From Blasia pusilla (taxonomy: Eukaryota; Marchantiophyta; Marchantiopsida; Blasiales): 64,000 bases of DNA. Under the pieces are notes generated by a model. That model saw only the letters and a list, made by a program, of their open reading frames with translations. It was not told the DNA's origin and did not search any database. The position numbers and the translations under genes were made by a program. Below are positions 10,526 to 23,480 of this stretch, one piece after another. Positions within the stretch are counted from its first letter, which is position 1. Each line of letters begins with the position of its first letter. Where the stretch lies: positions 5,456,001 through 5,520,000 of the forward strand of contig CM114273.1 of the NCBI GenBank assembly GCA_050084515.1. The letters run 5' to 3'.

Positions 10526-12680
10526 AGTCGACGAGCTGTTCATCTACGCTCTCAAGGTGATTGCTGCCTGCGTCTGCAAAACGGTTATCACTTCTCTTAA
10601 GAAGAAACACCTTCATATCTCTGTGCGTTCATTTACGTGGAAGTGTATGTTTGCACATGTGAAAGATCTTCATGTACCTTCGGGCATACAATACACTTTT
10701 CACAGCGCTTACAAGCAATAAGGTTCCATTTATGTAGCCTCTGAGGTTGGTAGACTCTCTCGATTGAGAGTGTTTCCGGATATGGATTCTCTCTCATGAC
10801 TTATTTCAGTAGTTGTATGAAGCTTGCAAGGAGATATTGGCATTGGAATCGGAATTGAAAGAGACCTGCAGTCATTTTGCTATCTCTGGTATAGAGCATG
10901 AGCCCGTGATATCTCTCGCATGTCCTCCATTCTATTTGATTCTGGACTGCGTACGACTTCACTTTTGATACTGCAGCTCAGAAGAGAATTAAGAGCTGGA
11001 GTCTTGTAGATGAGACATGTCTGGTTTTTTGCAAGTTTAGAATGGACAGCCCACGGTGGTGCAGATCTACAGATCTAGGACAGGGGATATCATGCCCTGA
11101 GGAGGCGAGATTCCAGATCCAAGGAATTTTTGGAATTCCAGATTTGAGAGACAAATATAGAAGGTATTACTCTGACTTAGAGGTCAAAGAAGTAAAGTTC
11201 CTTACGGACAGACCTTACCCTTGATGGACAGAATCTTGTTTCTACAAATCCTACATAAGTTGACATAACTAGTGATCACATAGAAACCTAAATTTTTCAG
11301 ATTACCCAAAATTTTAATCTTCCATTCCCTTATATATATCTCCATATTCGTAACTCTCTTTCATTTTCAGATCCACCTAAATGGAACCCTATATCCAATT
11401 TGCAGAAGGTGGGTTCCATTAGTCCTTCCTGTTTCCTTCACCCAGAAATTCTCCACCGAATCATGTAACTGATGATGGATGGCAAACGTGCCCTTTGAGC
11501 AAGCAAAATGACCACTCTTCAGACCCTGAATATGGACGGTCGATCCTCTTACTGGTTCTAAATCAATCGATCACTTGAGTGACTCACTTCAGTGAGTGGA
11601 CACCAAAAAGTTCTTATAAAACGTCAACTCCAACTTTCAGTTCGTATCGATTTTCCAGTCAGCTAGAGACCCGTATGCTCTTTAATCGGGAGGAGCTCAA
11701 ATCCTTGAACTATCCGTGTTCCTGGAGATACACATCTCTAATCTTGCAGGTATGGAGGTACACTTTCACAAACTGAATCCTTATTGCTAGTGATATTTGA
11801 GGATGGGGTTCAAGGATGAGCTCTTTGTTATGGAATTTGCATATGTTTTAGAATATGTCTCTTTTCTGAAACCTTTATTCCAGGGCTCGAACGCCCCCAC
11901 TCTTAAAGCTTTGCACAAGTCGGCTACTTAGATTTCTCTCGGGGCATCTTGACATAACACAGTTCGTAATTTTTCTGAATATCTATCTTCTCGATCCAAA
12001 TTCCTCATGATGTTCTGAAGGCGATTTTAAGAGTCATTTTGAAGTTTGATTCATTGACTCACAGCTGCTGTTGGTTGTGTACAGTTGAATTCTCAGCGTA
12101 AAATGAGATCTCCGTCTGGTGCTAAAAAGGAGGAGATTTCTTTGGTCAATTCTCCAGAGAAAATGAATCTTCGAAAGAAAATATACTTGGAAAATCTCCA
12201 TTAGACACTTCTGACATTACTGGCTCTCCCGAATGAGGTGGAACCAACATTCCTTGGGGGTCGTCGAGCCTCCTATTTTGAGAATGCTCCAGAATCCACA
12301 ACACTTCGACATGGATGGGCTGAATTTTTGGTGCCGGTCGCTTGTGATTCTGGCCATTCCGGTCATGGATTGCTTTTGGCCCAATATCAAGTGACTATCC
12401 AGTGGTTGTGACCGCCGGTCCATTCCTTCCCATAATGGATTCCTAATTGGAGCGGCTGGAATCTCCTTAGTTTGTCTCTGGATAGCTTTGGCTTCAGCAT
12501 TCTTGTGAAGCTAGAAAAGTTCCATGGCCAGCGTGGGTTTCCTGTCTAGTAACGATGAAGGGACTTGACCAAGCAGCAATGTGATATTTATTATTAAGGC
12601 ATGCTGAATTCAGGAGATGTTGTTGGAGGTACCGTAACCATGGTTTGATTCCATCATGGATTTTCGGTGCATTGAAACCT

Positions 12681-12745
12681 TGTGACGAAACTGGGCTTCG
12701 TGAATTCTGGGTGGTGTTGAATTCGGGAGGGCCAGTTATGTCACA
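12681..12745. mobile_element. MITE-like hairpin element H4
   Basis: 65-bp foldback starting TGTGACGAAACTGGGC and ending GCCAGTTATGTCACA. Shorter loop than H2 and H3. Mirrored as H5 at 46,244-46,308. Confidence 0.6.
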
Positions 12746-13998
12746 AGAATTGCTGGTTGAAAGCGACCATTTTGTCACATATGCCCCACCTAAGCAATTA
12801 TCTTGGGCGCTAAGCTCACTCGGGACGATTTTGTGGGCGTAATTCAGAGCTTTTGTAATATTTAGATGCAGAAATCAGAAAAGCGCCTTGGTATGTCTCT
12901 CCTTAGATTTCATGGCGACCGAAATATATCTTTGGCGCATCTTGCTTGTAATTTTTGGAGAGAAAACTTAAATAGTACATGCTCCTTTTAAATTCTAAAT
13001 ATTTGCTCAACAAAGGGTTATACTACTTTCCAAATTTTGACTCTGTGCGTGAATGAGAAAAGATTTATCTGCATTGTTAGCACTCTCAAACTTTTTCATT
13101 CTCACCTGACTTTTTTCAGTAGATTCTCGCTGAGCTCAGTCTGATTTTTGGGAAAGCGATAAGATTTCTGATTCCTATTCGAACATTCTCAGCGAACTTC
13201 TCTCGGGCTCCGGCCACTCCTAGGGCTGCAAATTTCGAGCTGTGTGCTGTCTCCACCATCTTGCAGCGGGGTCATACTCCAGCGGATTGCTCTCTCCTCC
13301 GTCTACAAATTGTATTCATCTCCAACCAACGCCTGTCTGATGGAAGCTTCATACAAGTCTCGGATGCTTTCCGCTCCACCTATAGGGCTAAAATTGCGGT
13401 GTGTTCGTTGAGTCTCTTCTATACGAACAGTGATCCTAGCTCATCTCCTTGCGGAGATATCCTTAGTAGCTTCTGACCGTAAATGAAAGTTCTTTTGGCT
13501 GGAAAGTGATCGAATTGGTTATGTGAAAAATTTCTGCACATGAAAGATCTCTTTCCTTGGAATGAGAAACTCTTTTTCTAACCCTTCTCCCGGCAGTGCC
13601 AGAGTTGGAAAGAGTTTCCGGATGGGGAAACTGAACAGTCGACATCCTGGAGATGCAAAAGCTCCGGATGCATACAGTAAGTGGTGGACAAATGACCACA
13701 ACCATCAAGGACTCGCCCGGGATACTTGGGATAGCCATCCAATTCCTTAAAGGACGGAGAGAAATCACTGGTGATTTGGATAACCGAGAGATCTCTTTGT
13801 CTTATGCAACAGAAAACTCACATAGCACAGAGGAAAAGGGAAAACGATGAGATTCCATGTCTGAGGGCTTTGGAGGTTCAAACTTATGTTTTTTTAAAAA
13901 CGGTTATAGCTCAAGAACAAGTTAATAGGTGCAGGGAAATCCTTTCAGATGTGAACAAGGGGTTGAAAGAAAACCATCATCTCCTCTGCCACCTGACA

Positions 13999-16080
13999 TC
14001 CACCGTAAGAAAATGGTCACTTTGAAGTCAACAAAAATATCCCAACTTTGAAAGGTAAGGTTTCCACAGGCCAAACCCTGAAGTTCAAGTTGTACCGCAT
14101 AGCCTCAATTCTACCGCCTTATCTGTCCCAGCGCATAGAGCTCTGTGAGTTTCCGACTATCTACGTCTCGAGCTCCCTCCATCCCAATCCTTGGTTGCGC
14201 TCTCAGCGATGCGGACTCTTGGATTTCTTTTGCGCTCATTAAGAAGAGGAGATTACTGCTGAGAGTCCAGCTTTCACTTAGTTTCCTGCCCATCGTACGG
14301 ATTTGATGGCCACTTCCCATCCATTCTCAATGGGATTGCGGTGTTTATACGAGCATCGCGCAGTGCTGGTGAGTTCACTGTGTTTTCCATTACTACTGCT
14401 ACCGCCTGCTTCGCCGTCTATCGTTTGGTTGAACGGTGAGGGTTGCACTTTCTTCATTCTCATAGAAAGATGCGTAGGCAGTGTGTTACTGACTTCTCCG
14501 TAGTGGAGTGATTCGTTTTTTTTCCTATGATCTACTCCGTTTTGTTTCACAGTGTCTAAAACACACACGAACGATTCTGGTCTCTATTTGTTTCATTTAC
14601 TGGTGCCTGCTTGAACCTCCCTTCTTTGTAAGGTCGCGAGGTACTTTCGAGCTCCATATCCAACCGCCTTGGATAGCTCTTTGCTGAGAATTCTGAGTCC
14701 GTGAATCGACAGTGCAATCGATAGATTCGCCTCCATCCAGACATATAGAGAAAGCGTGCGCTGTGAGCCTGTTGTATGAGCGAATCTCAATTTCCATTCC
14801 AGAAACCAATTCACAGCTAAACAGAGGAAGACCTGTGACCGATAACAGGAATTTGGGCAGACGTAGACGACGCGCAGATTCACTCACTCAGAAGAACTCG
14901 GGTGGGTTCATAGCTGCAGAGTGGGGACAAATTCTAGATTCCACACATACGATAGTACAAGCTGGCGGGAAAGGCGACGATGCTCCACAATGAAAAAGGT
15001 TTGGTAATCTAGAAGTGCACCAATTCAACACCCGCGGCTCCCACGATTAGAAGTAGCGAAGCGGAAGAGAGGAGAACTCGATGGATCAAGCATATGTAGG
15101 GAAAGTCCATGCGTTTGTTCATAGAGAGGCTAGGGATATGACTCGGGATCATTGGAAGCTTTGGCCCAGATGACATTTTTACTTAAATATGCTATTTTTG
15201 GAATAAAGTAACATATGAATTTGGAAATTGGATGCTTAGGTAGATGATTGCATTTTTTTTAATGGTGGTGCATGGCAAAAAAGTAAAGAGGAAAGATAAG
15301 GCATATATGAGGAGAATGACTGAATTCGGATAAGCACTTAGAACATGGTTGAGGGTTTTCCTCAACTATGGTTTTGTAAAGAGCTCTAGGGGACTACAAT
15401 TCAATGGAATATAAGTTTAATAGCATTCTTCTCACTTTCGTTTTTACTTTTGACCATGGCCTCATTTACATCCAACCATTCTAGTGAGTTGTTTAACCTT
15501 ATAATCTTGAGGTATAGATACTAGGGATTAGGGTGCTTGGATTGGTTTAGTGTTTTGGAAGAGAGAAAAGCAACTAACAAGGGGCCACACTACATATTCA
15601 AGCCTTTTGCTATTAGCATGTAAGTCATAATAATAATAATAGAGAATAACTAACCATATGGAATTGGGCAACCTAACCACTAGGTAAGAAGCTATAGAAG
15701 TGTTTATATCATCGATGTTTGTTTGTCCACGTCAACATTCTTGTTTGCTTTGATGTAATCCTCATTTTTGTACATCCTTATTAAGACTTAAAGAAGTTTC
15801 AGATAATGACAATATGTGAGGGCAAAAAACGGTAGTTGAAACATAATGATAAACCAGAGTTAGTGGGAGTGGTATTAGTACGACCGGTTTAAATCCCAAC
15901 CCATTTATGGGCAAGCTTCAAGCTTAGAATACATCTAGCACCAGTAATATTAATTATCACCTTTCCGGGAGGAAAGGAAATACAAGCGGTTACATGGAGT
16001 TAAATGAGCTAGAGAATATATCCATACAGGATGCCTCTTACCTAAATAGAATATATCCCTAGAGGATGCCTCCTTGCCTA
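13999..16080. other. Spacer start, no gene recognised
   Basis: Unique sequence just inside the left arm. Overlapping open frames on both strands around 14.1-15.0 kb have no recognisable motif. An (AAT)n microsatellite lies near 15,629-15,642. Confidence 0.55.
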
Positions 16081-16275
16081 AATACAAGGTGTGGCTCCTC
16101 TACCTGTGGTTATAGCGCGTCTTCCCAATATGAAGTAAGGAGTACTTAAACCCTGAAACCGCAATAGAAATATTTTGAAGCATCCGTAGAGGAATATTCA
16201 TTCCATGCTACAGGTTTAAAGCTAATGGGGCTACCACCCTAAGCCAGTTTAAACGTGCGATTCGCGAATGCTTTC

Positions 16276-16878
16276 ATGGACGAGATGGACAAGGTCGGTA
16301 CAGGCCGCGGTAGCTCAAGCGGATCGAGTAGCGTGAGGAAGGGAGCTCGATCTAGTGGTGGAAGGAGGTACAAGAAGAGTGTTCAGCATCGCGATGACAG
16401 AAATCTCGAGCGCCAGGGGATGCTGAGTACCGCTGTGGGACGAGAAGCTTTGGAGAAGGTCGATGAAGTTTCTCCGCCCACGGAAAGCCGTCCTGATGAA
16501 TGTAACTCTTGCTCAAGTGCAGCAGCAAAGAGATGTGTCGGCGGAGATCATCAGCTCTCCTGCCCAAAAGAGCATGCCCTGGGAGGCGGCATCGCCATGG
16601 AGCGCCTCTTTGGTGAAGGAAGTTCTATACTCCCCGCTAATGTGGCTTCTCCCACCGTACGCGATGGAGATGTGAGGAAGTACTTGGGTAGGAAGGTTTT
16701 AGACAGTGATGTAGTAGCCTCGATCGAGTTGCTCATGAGAGAAATCAAGGAACGCCTGGAAATCATCAACATACAGACCAACGCGCACATTCAGTTCTTG
16801 AAGGAGAAGGTGACACATCTCACGCTGGAATTACAGGTTGTCAAGGGTACCATAGAACTGCTGTGCGCCCCCTTCTAG
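16276..16878 (+). CDS. Small basic/coiled-coil protein, paralogue 1 (200 aa)
   Basis: Not recognised. The start is the ATG giving MDEMDKVG; a second ATG three codons later aligns with the MDK methionine of the paralogue at 17,567. Residues ~8-35 are rich in Gly, Ser, Arg and Lys (RKGARSSGGRR) and could bind nucleic acid or act as a nuclear-localisation signal. Residues ~75-100 hold a conserved Cys-containing block (AAAKRCVGGDHQ, then SC). The last ~60 residues have heptad-like spacing (VVASIELLMREIKERLEII... LKEKVTHLTLELQV) and should form a coiled coil, suggesting dimerisation. It is intronless as read. Both paralogues are open across >200 codons despite heavy sequence divergence and differing indels, which suggests the reading frame has been under constraint. 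It could instead be a protein from a non-autonomous element, since its flanks recur elsewhere. Confidence 0.6.
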   Translation: MDEMDKVGTGRGSSSGSSSVRKGARSSGGRRYKKSVQHRDDRNLERQGMLSTAVGREALEKVDEVSPPTESRPDECNSCSSAAAKRCVGGDHQLSCPKEHALGGGIAMERLFGEGSSILPANVASPTVRDGDVRKYLGRKVLDSDVVASIELLMREIKERLEIINIQTNAHIQFLKEKVTHLTLELQVVKGTIELLCAPF

Positions 16879-17374
16879 AGATAGGGATTCAGAGAACTCG
16901 AAAGGAATTTTTGAAATAGTCAGTTTAGGAATTTTTCTTACACTCACTCCTTTTTCCATGGTGAGAATGCTAGCTAGCATACTTGTAGTTGGTGAGAGCG
17001 GTCCAAGCTTCAATTTGTAGACCAAGAAGATTTTTTATACGTATTTTGTTTCAAGGAAATATGGAAATACATTGAACTCTTTTGCTCTGGTGAATTCAAT
17101 GGTGAGAGGAAATCCCTACTAGCGAATGCGTTCCATCCTAAAAGTCTTCGAGCCTGGCTGATTCTGAAAGGATCGCCGACGCTCGAAGACCACCAACGAG
17201 ATTCTTCAAGCAAATCCATCCCGTCTCGTCAAATTTTCGCATCCTCAGGCTTCCTCCGAGCAGCGTGCAGTGCTGAGCAAAACGTAGGGCATGAAAGGGA
17301 CGCATCGTCGGGACAGATGCTTCGGTAAGCACCCGTCGGAATTAGAAGGGCGGGCTACGGGTGACACGCCCTAA

Positions 17375-17380
17375 TATATA
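17375..17380 (+). promoter_or_regulatory. Possible TATA box of paralogue 2
   Basis: TATATA about 190 bp before the ATG at 17,567, in otherwise GC-rich sequence. The position fits a promoter with a leader, but no matching element was seen at the same place in unit 1. Confidence 0.3.
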
Positions 17381-17566
17381 CGTCCACCGCCTCGTTCCCT
17401 AAATCTGAGGTGTCGCTGGTGATGCTGTACCTCTGGCTCTGGTTATAGTGAGTCTTATCAAGGATAAAGCTAGGCATACTCACCCAAGTGTTCACGACAG
17501 AACTCGCTGGCATCCTTCGAGACTAGGTCAAAACGCGCGAAGGCGGTTCCCACCCTACGCCAGTGT

Positions 17567-18253
17567 ATGTGTGCTTCTATAGACAGGATGGACAAGTTCG
17601 GTGGTGGCGGCGGTAGCTCAGGCGGATCGACTGGCAATAGGAGGAAGGGGGCTCGATCGAGTGGTGGAAGGAGGAGCAGCAGGAAGAGTGTTGGGCATCG
17701 TGACAGACATCTCCAGCGCCTGGAGATGCTGACTACTGATGTGGGAGGAGAAGCTTCGCATGAGGTCGCTCATGTTTCTCCTGCATCACCAGATCCACCC
17801 ACGGAAAGCCGTCGTGATGAAAATAGCTCTTGCTCTACAGCGGCAGCAAAGAGATGTGTCGGAGGAGATCATCAGATCTCGTGCGCGATCTCGCCTCCTA
17901 TGGGAGGCGGGATCGCCATGGAGGGCCTCTTGGGTGAAGGAAGTTCCACTGCAGTCCTCCCACGTCAAATCGCTGCCTCTTTTCCCACCGGACCCGATGG
18001 AGATGGCGGGACGAACTCACATAGCAATATCACGCACATGGACACTCTGCTTCAGCAAACAGTCTCGGACAGAGAAGTCATAGCCTCGATAGAGGAACTC
18101 TTCAGAGACATGAAGGAAAGCACGGAGCTCATCAACAGAAACGCCAACACGCACATCCATCTCTTAGAGGAGAAGGTGAGATATTTCATGGAGGAATTAC
18201 AGGTTGCTAAAGTTGCTATAGAACTCCTCTGTTCCCCTATAGATAAGAATTGA
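17567..18253 (+). CDS. Small basic/coiled-coil protein, paralogue 2 (228 aa)
   Basis: Tandem paralogue of the gene at 16,276. The first ATG (MCASIDRMDKFGG) opens the frame; the in-frame ATG at 17,588 aligns with the start region of paralogue 1 and is an equally good start. The order is the same: Gly/Ser/Arg-rich basic N-terminus (RRKGARSSGGRRSSRKS), an acidic and Pro-rich middle (VSPASPDPPTESRRDE), the conserved AAAKRCVGGDHQISC block, GGGIAMEGLLGEGSS, then a helical C-terminus (IASIEELFRDMKES... LEEKVRYFMEELQVAKVAIELLCSP). Insertions relative to paralogue 1 (after the VSP block, after GEGSS and before the coiled coil) all keep the frame, as expected of functional copies. No signal peptide or membrane segment. 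Function unknown; possibly nuclear. Confidence 0.65.
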   Translation: MCASIDRMDKFGGGGGSSGGSTGNRRKGARSSGGRRSSRKSVGHRDRHLQRLEMLTTDVGGEASHEVAHVSPASPDPPTESRRDENSSCSTAAAKRCVGGDHQISCAISPPMGGGIAMEGLLGEGSSTAVLPRQIAASFPTGPDGDGGTNSHSNITHMDTLLQQTVSDREVIASIEELFRDMKESTELINRNANTHIHLLEEKVRYFMEELQVAKVAIELLCSPIDKN

Positions 18254-18500
18254 GAAAACTGCCACTAAGATCTAATACACTCAGTTTTTTCTTATGAGGC
18301 CGCTTACACTCCTCTTTGCCATGATGCTTTGAAGGGATTTATGATTCCTAGCGATACAGCTAACTCACTTGTCTCAGGGCTCTTACCAGTGTTCTTATAA
18401 ATAATGTGTGTAAGTGAAATATCTTACTACAAGATTTAACTCTCTTGCTCTAGTGAATTGAATGGTGGGTATTAACGAGAGGAAATCAGTATGTGTGAAT

Positions 18501-21500
18501 GCCATTCTAGGTTCAAATTACAGACTGAAGTAACGGGGCTCGTAACGGCCGGGTGTCCAACGGCTTGAAAATGCGAAATGAGAAATCAGAAAATAGGGTT
18601 TGGAAACGTGCTGCACAGATAAGACCAGGAATTTTCTGAACGCACTGGACGACAGAAAGTCTTGGAGCACCTTCGGTCCTCTCCAACTTCCAACGTGGAG
18701 CCCCTGTCAACGTCCTTCCCATCCCACTAATAGTATGTAAGCAGCGTAGAAACCCACCTCATCGCCCGGAAAATTCACGTTCGCTCTTCTCGGCTGATTT
18801 TCGTATTGAAGGTATCAAACAAATATTTTGGAGGTTTCAACAACTCTGCCTTCTGAGAGGGTCGCACGGAGATTTCGAGACTTTTGTCCATGTGGAATAG
18901 CAACTCCTCCCATCGGGCACAAGAGGAGTCCAATCGAGCAAGATATTTAAGAAGAAGTTGGAGAAGACATGGCTCGAATCTAATAAGCCCTATCGATGCA
19001 AATGCTAATCTCGCGGTTGGTGCTATGATCCACCATTCTCGTCTTCGCGCGACCCTATTTATACAAATCTACTAATATTTTTTGTTTGGGGTGTCTTTCT
19101 GAACCGCCAGCTCGTTTTCAAATCTCGGGCGAAACCTCATTTTCTACTATCCATGGGGGTAGGCTGATTTAGAGCGTTTGTGTTTCAGAACACAGTCAAA
19201 TGCAGAAATCTGAGACTTCCTGAGGCTTCCCGAGTGTGGAGGTAACTCGTTCAATTAACCAACTTGGACAAGAACCTAGCCTCTATCGGACCTCCATATG
19301 CGGGAACAAGGTTTGCTTGCCTCTGACCAGCCCACATTCCATTCCGTGATCAAGAGGGACACATGTTGTGGCTAAGCCTCCACAATTTCGGATCATGACC
19401 ATCAGGAGGATTTCAAAGTGTTCACGGGCTCAAGATTTAACTCAGGCTACTTTCCAAGTCCGCCTCTATACTAATAAGGTGCTTTTCTGACAAAGAATGT
19501 CTCTCGGAATGTTCCCGATCAGAATCATGGACGCAACCTAACTTCGCTTACATGCTCGTATGCGCGTTTAGAACTCAATCATCCAACAGTCTTATTCTTG
19601 CAAAATTCTCTTGTCCTGGCTCTTTCAGCCAATAGGATGCTAGAAAGTTCGAAATTGACTTTAAATGAAGTTGAAATATATGAGAGTTCATTATATCAGG
19701 TAATTTTACACTAGTGTAAAAGATGGCAGATCTCTGATATCAAGAGCCGCTCCAAAGTTTTCCAGAACTTCTCAAATGTCCGAAATGGTGGAGTTTGCCA
19801 CTCGTGGCCGCAATCGACATGCTCCCATAGAACTTGCATGGCACCTTTAAATATTTCCCGATTCAGGAAGGCTTGCGTAAAGAGCAGCCTCCACGAACAT
19901 GTGCCTGTGGAGAAATTGGAGACATAAGGGTGTGGAGAGATTAACGCAGAGAAAGGACATGTACGGGCCATTTTATGTTACGTCCTTCTTTTGGGCTAAA
20001 TCGTCATACTTCATTGTGTCTGTCACCAGCAGACGGATGGCAGCTATCCAGTTCACTACTCCCCTATGGAGCGATTAACAGGGAATGGACTTGTATTATT
20101 AGCGATTTGAGACAGCGCTTTTTCGGACTAAGCCATCATACTTCATTGTGCGAGTGACAGGCCAGACGAATGGCGGCGCTCCACTTCACCACTTTCCCTT
20201 ATATTCTCTATCTCCGCCGTAGGCTCCGTGGAATTCCTGTAACTCCCCGAGATTTGTGCCCTAGACTTTACAGGAATTTCCCCTGAAGTCGCGGGCCTAG
20301 GCAAGCGAAACCCTAAACGGGTGCTTTGCGTTGCAGGGATTATTTCCGTTCTCTCTCTTAATGTAATTTTTGGATGAAGCATATCGAATGGGTGCTTTGC
20401 TGGGCAGTAAGAGTAGGAAGATATGTATTCGATTTGTAGTAGTCTAGAACAATCTTTCAACAGTAGAAGTGCTAGTGCCACAAAGAAGGTCTCCGCAGAC
20501 CTTGTATTCAGAGGGAAAAGGCTATGTTCAATGAGATTTGCTTGGCCTCAAGCCTTGATACGGGAGGAGATAGGATTGACGAGTTTGGATGGCCAGAGGA
20601 GAAGATAGCGAGGGAGTTGCTTCTTTAAAAGGTCCACATCAAGCATCTCTCCTCAAGATCAAGCATTCCACATCAGCATAAAGAATCGGAGTATGATGGA
20701 ATGAAAGGGAGTGTGGATAATGTGGGTATCTTGATGGAAGGTCAGATTGGGATTGAATGTTAAGCTTTAGTTTATCATGGAACTTCTTACTATGTGCAAT
20801 ACTATGGATGCTTTGTCCAATACTGTGGTTCGATTATGGCAGGGAAGATCTAGTTAGAACTAGGAAATTGGATCTATTATGAGAATTAAGCCACATTCCA
20901 AAGAAGGGAGAATTGTAGTGATTAATGTTGCAGATCTTTGGCAAGATGGTGAACCACACCATATTCACATGCCTATAATCCTAAATATGGATAAGAGGAA
21001 GATCATTTGGATTGGAGTTATTTACTCGTGGGGTCTTAGTGGCCTTAGTGATAAAGGTGGAGACTAATTCAGTCTAAGTGCTCAGTCCGGCTGAACACTA
21101 GAGCTGGATACTATTGTTGGGACAACTCCTAGAACTTAATTTGACCATCATATCATGGATGCATATGCTGAAACTTAGATAAGGAATTAGGGCATCCATT
21201 CTATTCATAAAAAAGACAAATCTACACTAAAATGGGAGGATTTATACCTACTAAAAGGAATAATATACAAATAGAAAGGTGGGGGTATGTCTAACTCCAA
21301 ACGTTGAGATAAATAGGTGGATGATTAGAAATGAAAGGCTCATGCCCTAATTTGAAGACTTGGCTTCCCAAGGTAGAACAATTCTCAGTGATATTGATGC
21401 TTTGGTTTCCTTCTAATTGATACTTGCCACAACAAGTATCAATTAGGATTTTTTTTGAGATTTCTTAGATTGGAAATGATTGAAAGCTACCCTTCTTTGT

Positions 21501-22299
21501 ACCAAGCCTAAAGTTAATGAAGAGAGAATGCTTACTTATGATTATTCTTGTGCGCAGATATGGAGGAAGTATTTCAAGACTCGAGTTATCCATAAATCCT
21601 TCAAAATCCATAAATGGCTAATGGAGTTTGATTCTAATGATGGTAAGTCTTTATAACAATTTAGTATTATTTAAGCGCAAAACTCATATTCAAGATTCTT
21701 CGAGGCTAGTGAATGTAGTAAAATTTTCAGCAGAAGAAGAAGAAATCTCATATTTGAACTTAAAGATCCTAGATGCACCATTTTGTGCTTATACCTTAAG
21801 GGTGCCTTCTAAACTAGATTGGGCTTACATGTTCCATACAATCTAATTTTTTCTATTAATTGAGCTTACATACATAGAGAATCTGAATGTTATATGTATT
21901 GTAATAAGTGACTAAGCATCTAATAAGATGCTTCGTTTTCCTAGCTCAAATATTAGCTTAATAAACTCAATTTGACCCTGGTTGTAGGAAGGAGACATTT
22001 TTTCTTGTATGTATTGAAGCTGATAGATCCTTGCAAATTGACAAAGCTGTTATAATGTACACATTTTACTACTTCAACTTAAGCATAAAGGATAGGTTGC
22101 AGCAATAACTTAAAAAAATGTATAGTCCAAGGATTGTCTGATTTTCCCTACCACAAGGTATTCACGGAAGAAGAATGTTCTTGGAAACAATCAAAATTTT
22201 GTTTTGGAGAAAGGAAGGACAAGAGACTGATATCTCCTTAAACAGCTAAAAAAACTATTTATTTCCATCTTGTGAGTCCAACTGTAGATATTTCACTCC
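18501..22299. other. Unidentified low-copy DNA
   Basis: No open frame with a recognisable domain. Two things stand out. At 19,981-20,045 and 20,117-20,180 a ~65-bp segment containing CATACTTCATTGTG is repeated in diverged form 136 bp apart. A perfect hairpin lies at 21,413-21,446. The 20.6-21.9 kb part reads like old coding DNA in places but no frame is long enough to name. Confidence 0.5.
21413..21446. repeat. Perfect 14-bp hairpin
   Basis: CTAATTGATACTTG at 21,413-21,426, a 6-base loop, then the exact reverse complement at 21,433-21,446. A T run follows. It could be a small foldback element or an RNA hairpin. Confidence 0.7.
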
Positions 22300-23100
22300 C
22301 CCACTCTGCAAGTCTCAGCAAGGTTTACTTCGAGAAGGCTTAAGCTAATGTGTGTCCACTTGGGCACCATGAGAGAGAGTAAGCCTTGTACATTTTTCTT
22401 GCTGGTGTTGATAGAAAATTTTTCATGGCCATCAGTAGAGAATTTGACTTCTTATATCTATACTTTCTCCACAAACTAATTACATGTTGATAGGCTTTCC
22501 GTGATCCTATGAAGATAAATGGGAGCAGTAAAATATTTTTCCCACCACTTCATCCAAATTTCATTTTCTACTTGCATTTCTATAACATTATGTAACTAGG
22601 CCCAAACCAATGTAGCTAATTACCAACTATCATACCTCCCTAATTGGCTCAAGTGGAACCCATCACAGGTTAGAAAAAAAACTATCATACCTCCCTAATT
22701 GGCTGAGGTGGAACCCATCACAACATTAGAGAAAACTACCTATGCCAACTAGCTTTACATCACATGTGAGGACATCTCATACCTCTAAGCCATTGTAGTA
22801 CTTCCATGTGTCATTATTTTCTCGTAGTACCCTACAATCACTTGACATGTGAATAGTAGCCTTCATAGACCCCCGCTTTGTCGGTCTCATAAAGCTTGGG
22901 AGTTACTTCAAGAAGGCATCAGTTTAGGTGTGTCCACTTGGGCACCATTAGAGAGGGATAGCAAGCTTTCTACATTTGTCTAACTAGTTGGTGTTGATAG
23001 AAAAATCGTCATAGGCATGCATAGGAAAATTTGCTTCTTACATCCATATTTTCTGGAATTTAAAACTAATTCAAAGGAATTTAAAACTAATTCATATGTT
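22300..23100. repeat. Diverged direct duplication with a nested tandem repeat
   Basis: A ~190-bp segment at 22,300-22,490 (containing GTGTGTCCACTTGGGCACCA and TTGATAGAAAATTTTTCAT) recurs in diverged form at 22,870-23,060. Between them, CTATCATACCTCCCTAATTG with its right flank is repeated 53 bp apart (22,629 and 22,682). A short AATTTAAAACTAATTCA pair lies at 23,057-23,094. Confidence 0.75.
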
Positions 23101-23480
23101 GATAATGACCACCAAATGGCGCTGGAAGTCCGCTTGGTGGTCTACTTCAAGAAGGATTGAGGCAAGGAGTGCTCACCAGGAAACTAGACAAAGCTTCAGG
23201 AAGGTGGGGCCCATGAAGAATGGCAACCATCCATGGGGACCTTTGACTTCTTAATTGATCTAGGAGAGTAAACAAGGGCCTCTCAACAACTGTATGTAGT
23301 GTCACTTAAGACTTAAAGTACTAGACGTATTTTTCTATGTAGTTTTCGTCTCGTTGAGTAAATAAAGAAATTCCGGTTCATGTGACCAAAGTCACAAAAC
23401 ATAGAAAATTACAAGCCTTCCTATCTTTATGAAATGGTCTTATTTCGGGAATCTTTTCCAGTGGCGTGCCATGGGAAAAA
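23101..23480. other. No gene recognised
   Basis: Unique sequence between the duplication and the degenerate motif array. Confidence 0.5.

Larger units (their letters stand above)
8742..13998 (+). repeat. Left arm of a ~5.25-kb inverted duplication
   Basis: The reverse complement of this stretch is present at 45,010-50,247 with only scattered substitutions and small indels; by eye it is clearly above 95% identical. The outer end lies in a (TA)n microsatellite (8742-8758), and the partner arm ends in the same kind of run. The inner end is sharp: similarity stops after CCACCTGACA at 13,998. The arm holds AT-rich sequence (8.75-10.1 kb), then family F copy B (10.13-14.0 kb) with two hairpin elements. 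Confidence 0.95.
16081..18500 (+). repeat. Tandem duplication carrying two paralogous genes
   Basis: Two diverged units, roughly 16,081-17,130 and 17,390-18,500, each hold a short 5' flank, one ORF and a 3' flank. Flank matches include a 'gtggctcctctacctgtggttatag'-type segment upstream of both genes. Downstream of both, CACTC(A)CTC-TTTGCCAT is followed by an 'aactct-ttgct-ctggtgaattcaatggtgag' type segment. Pieces of the flanks recur without the ORF near 27.4-27.67 kb and 42.48-42.64 kb, and with a broken ORF at 30.7-31.3 kb. Confidence 0.8.
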
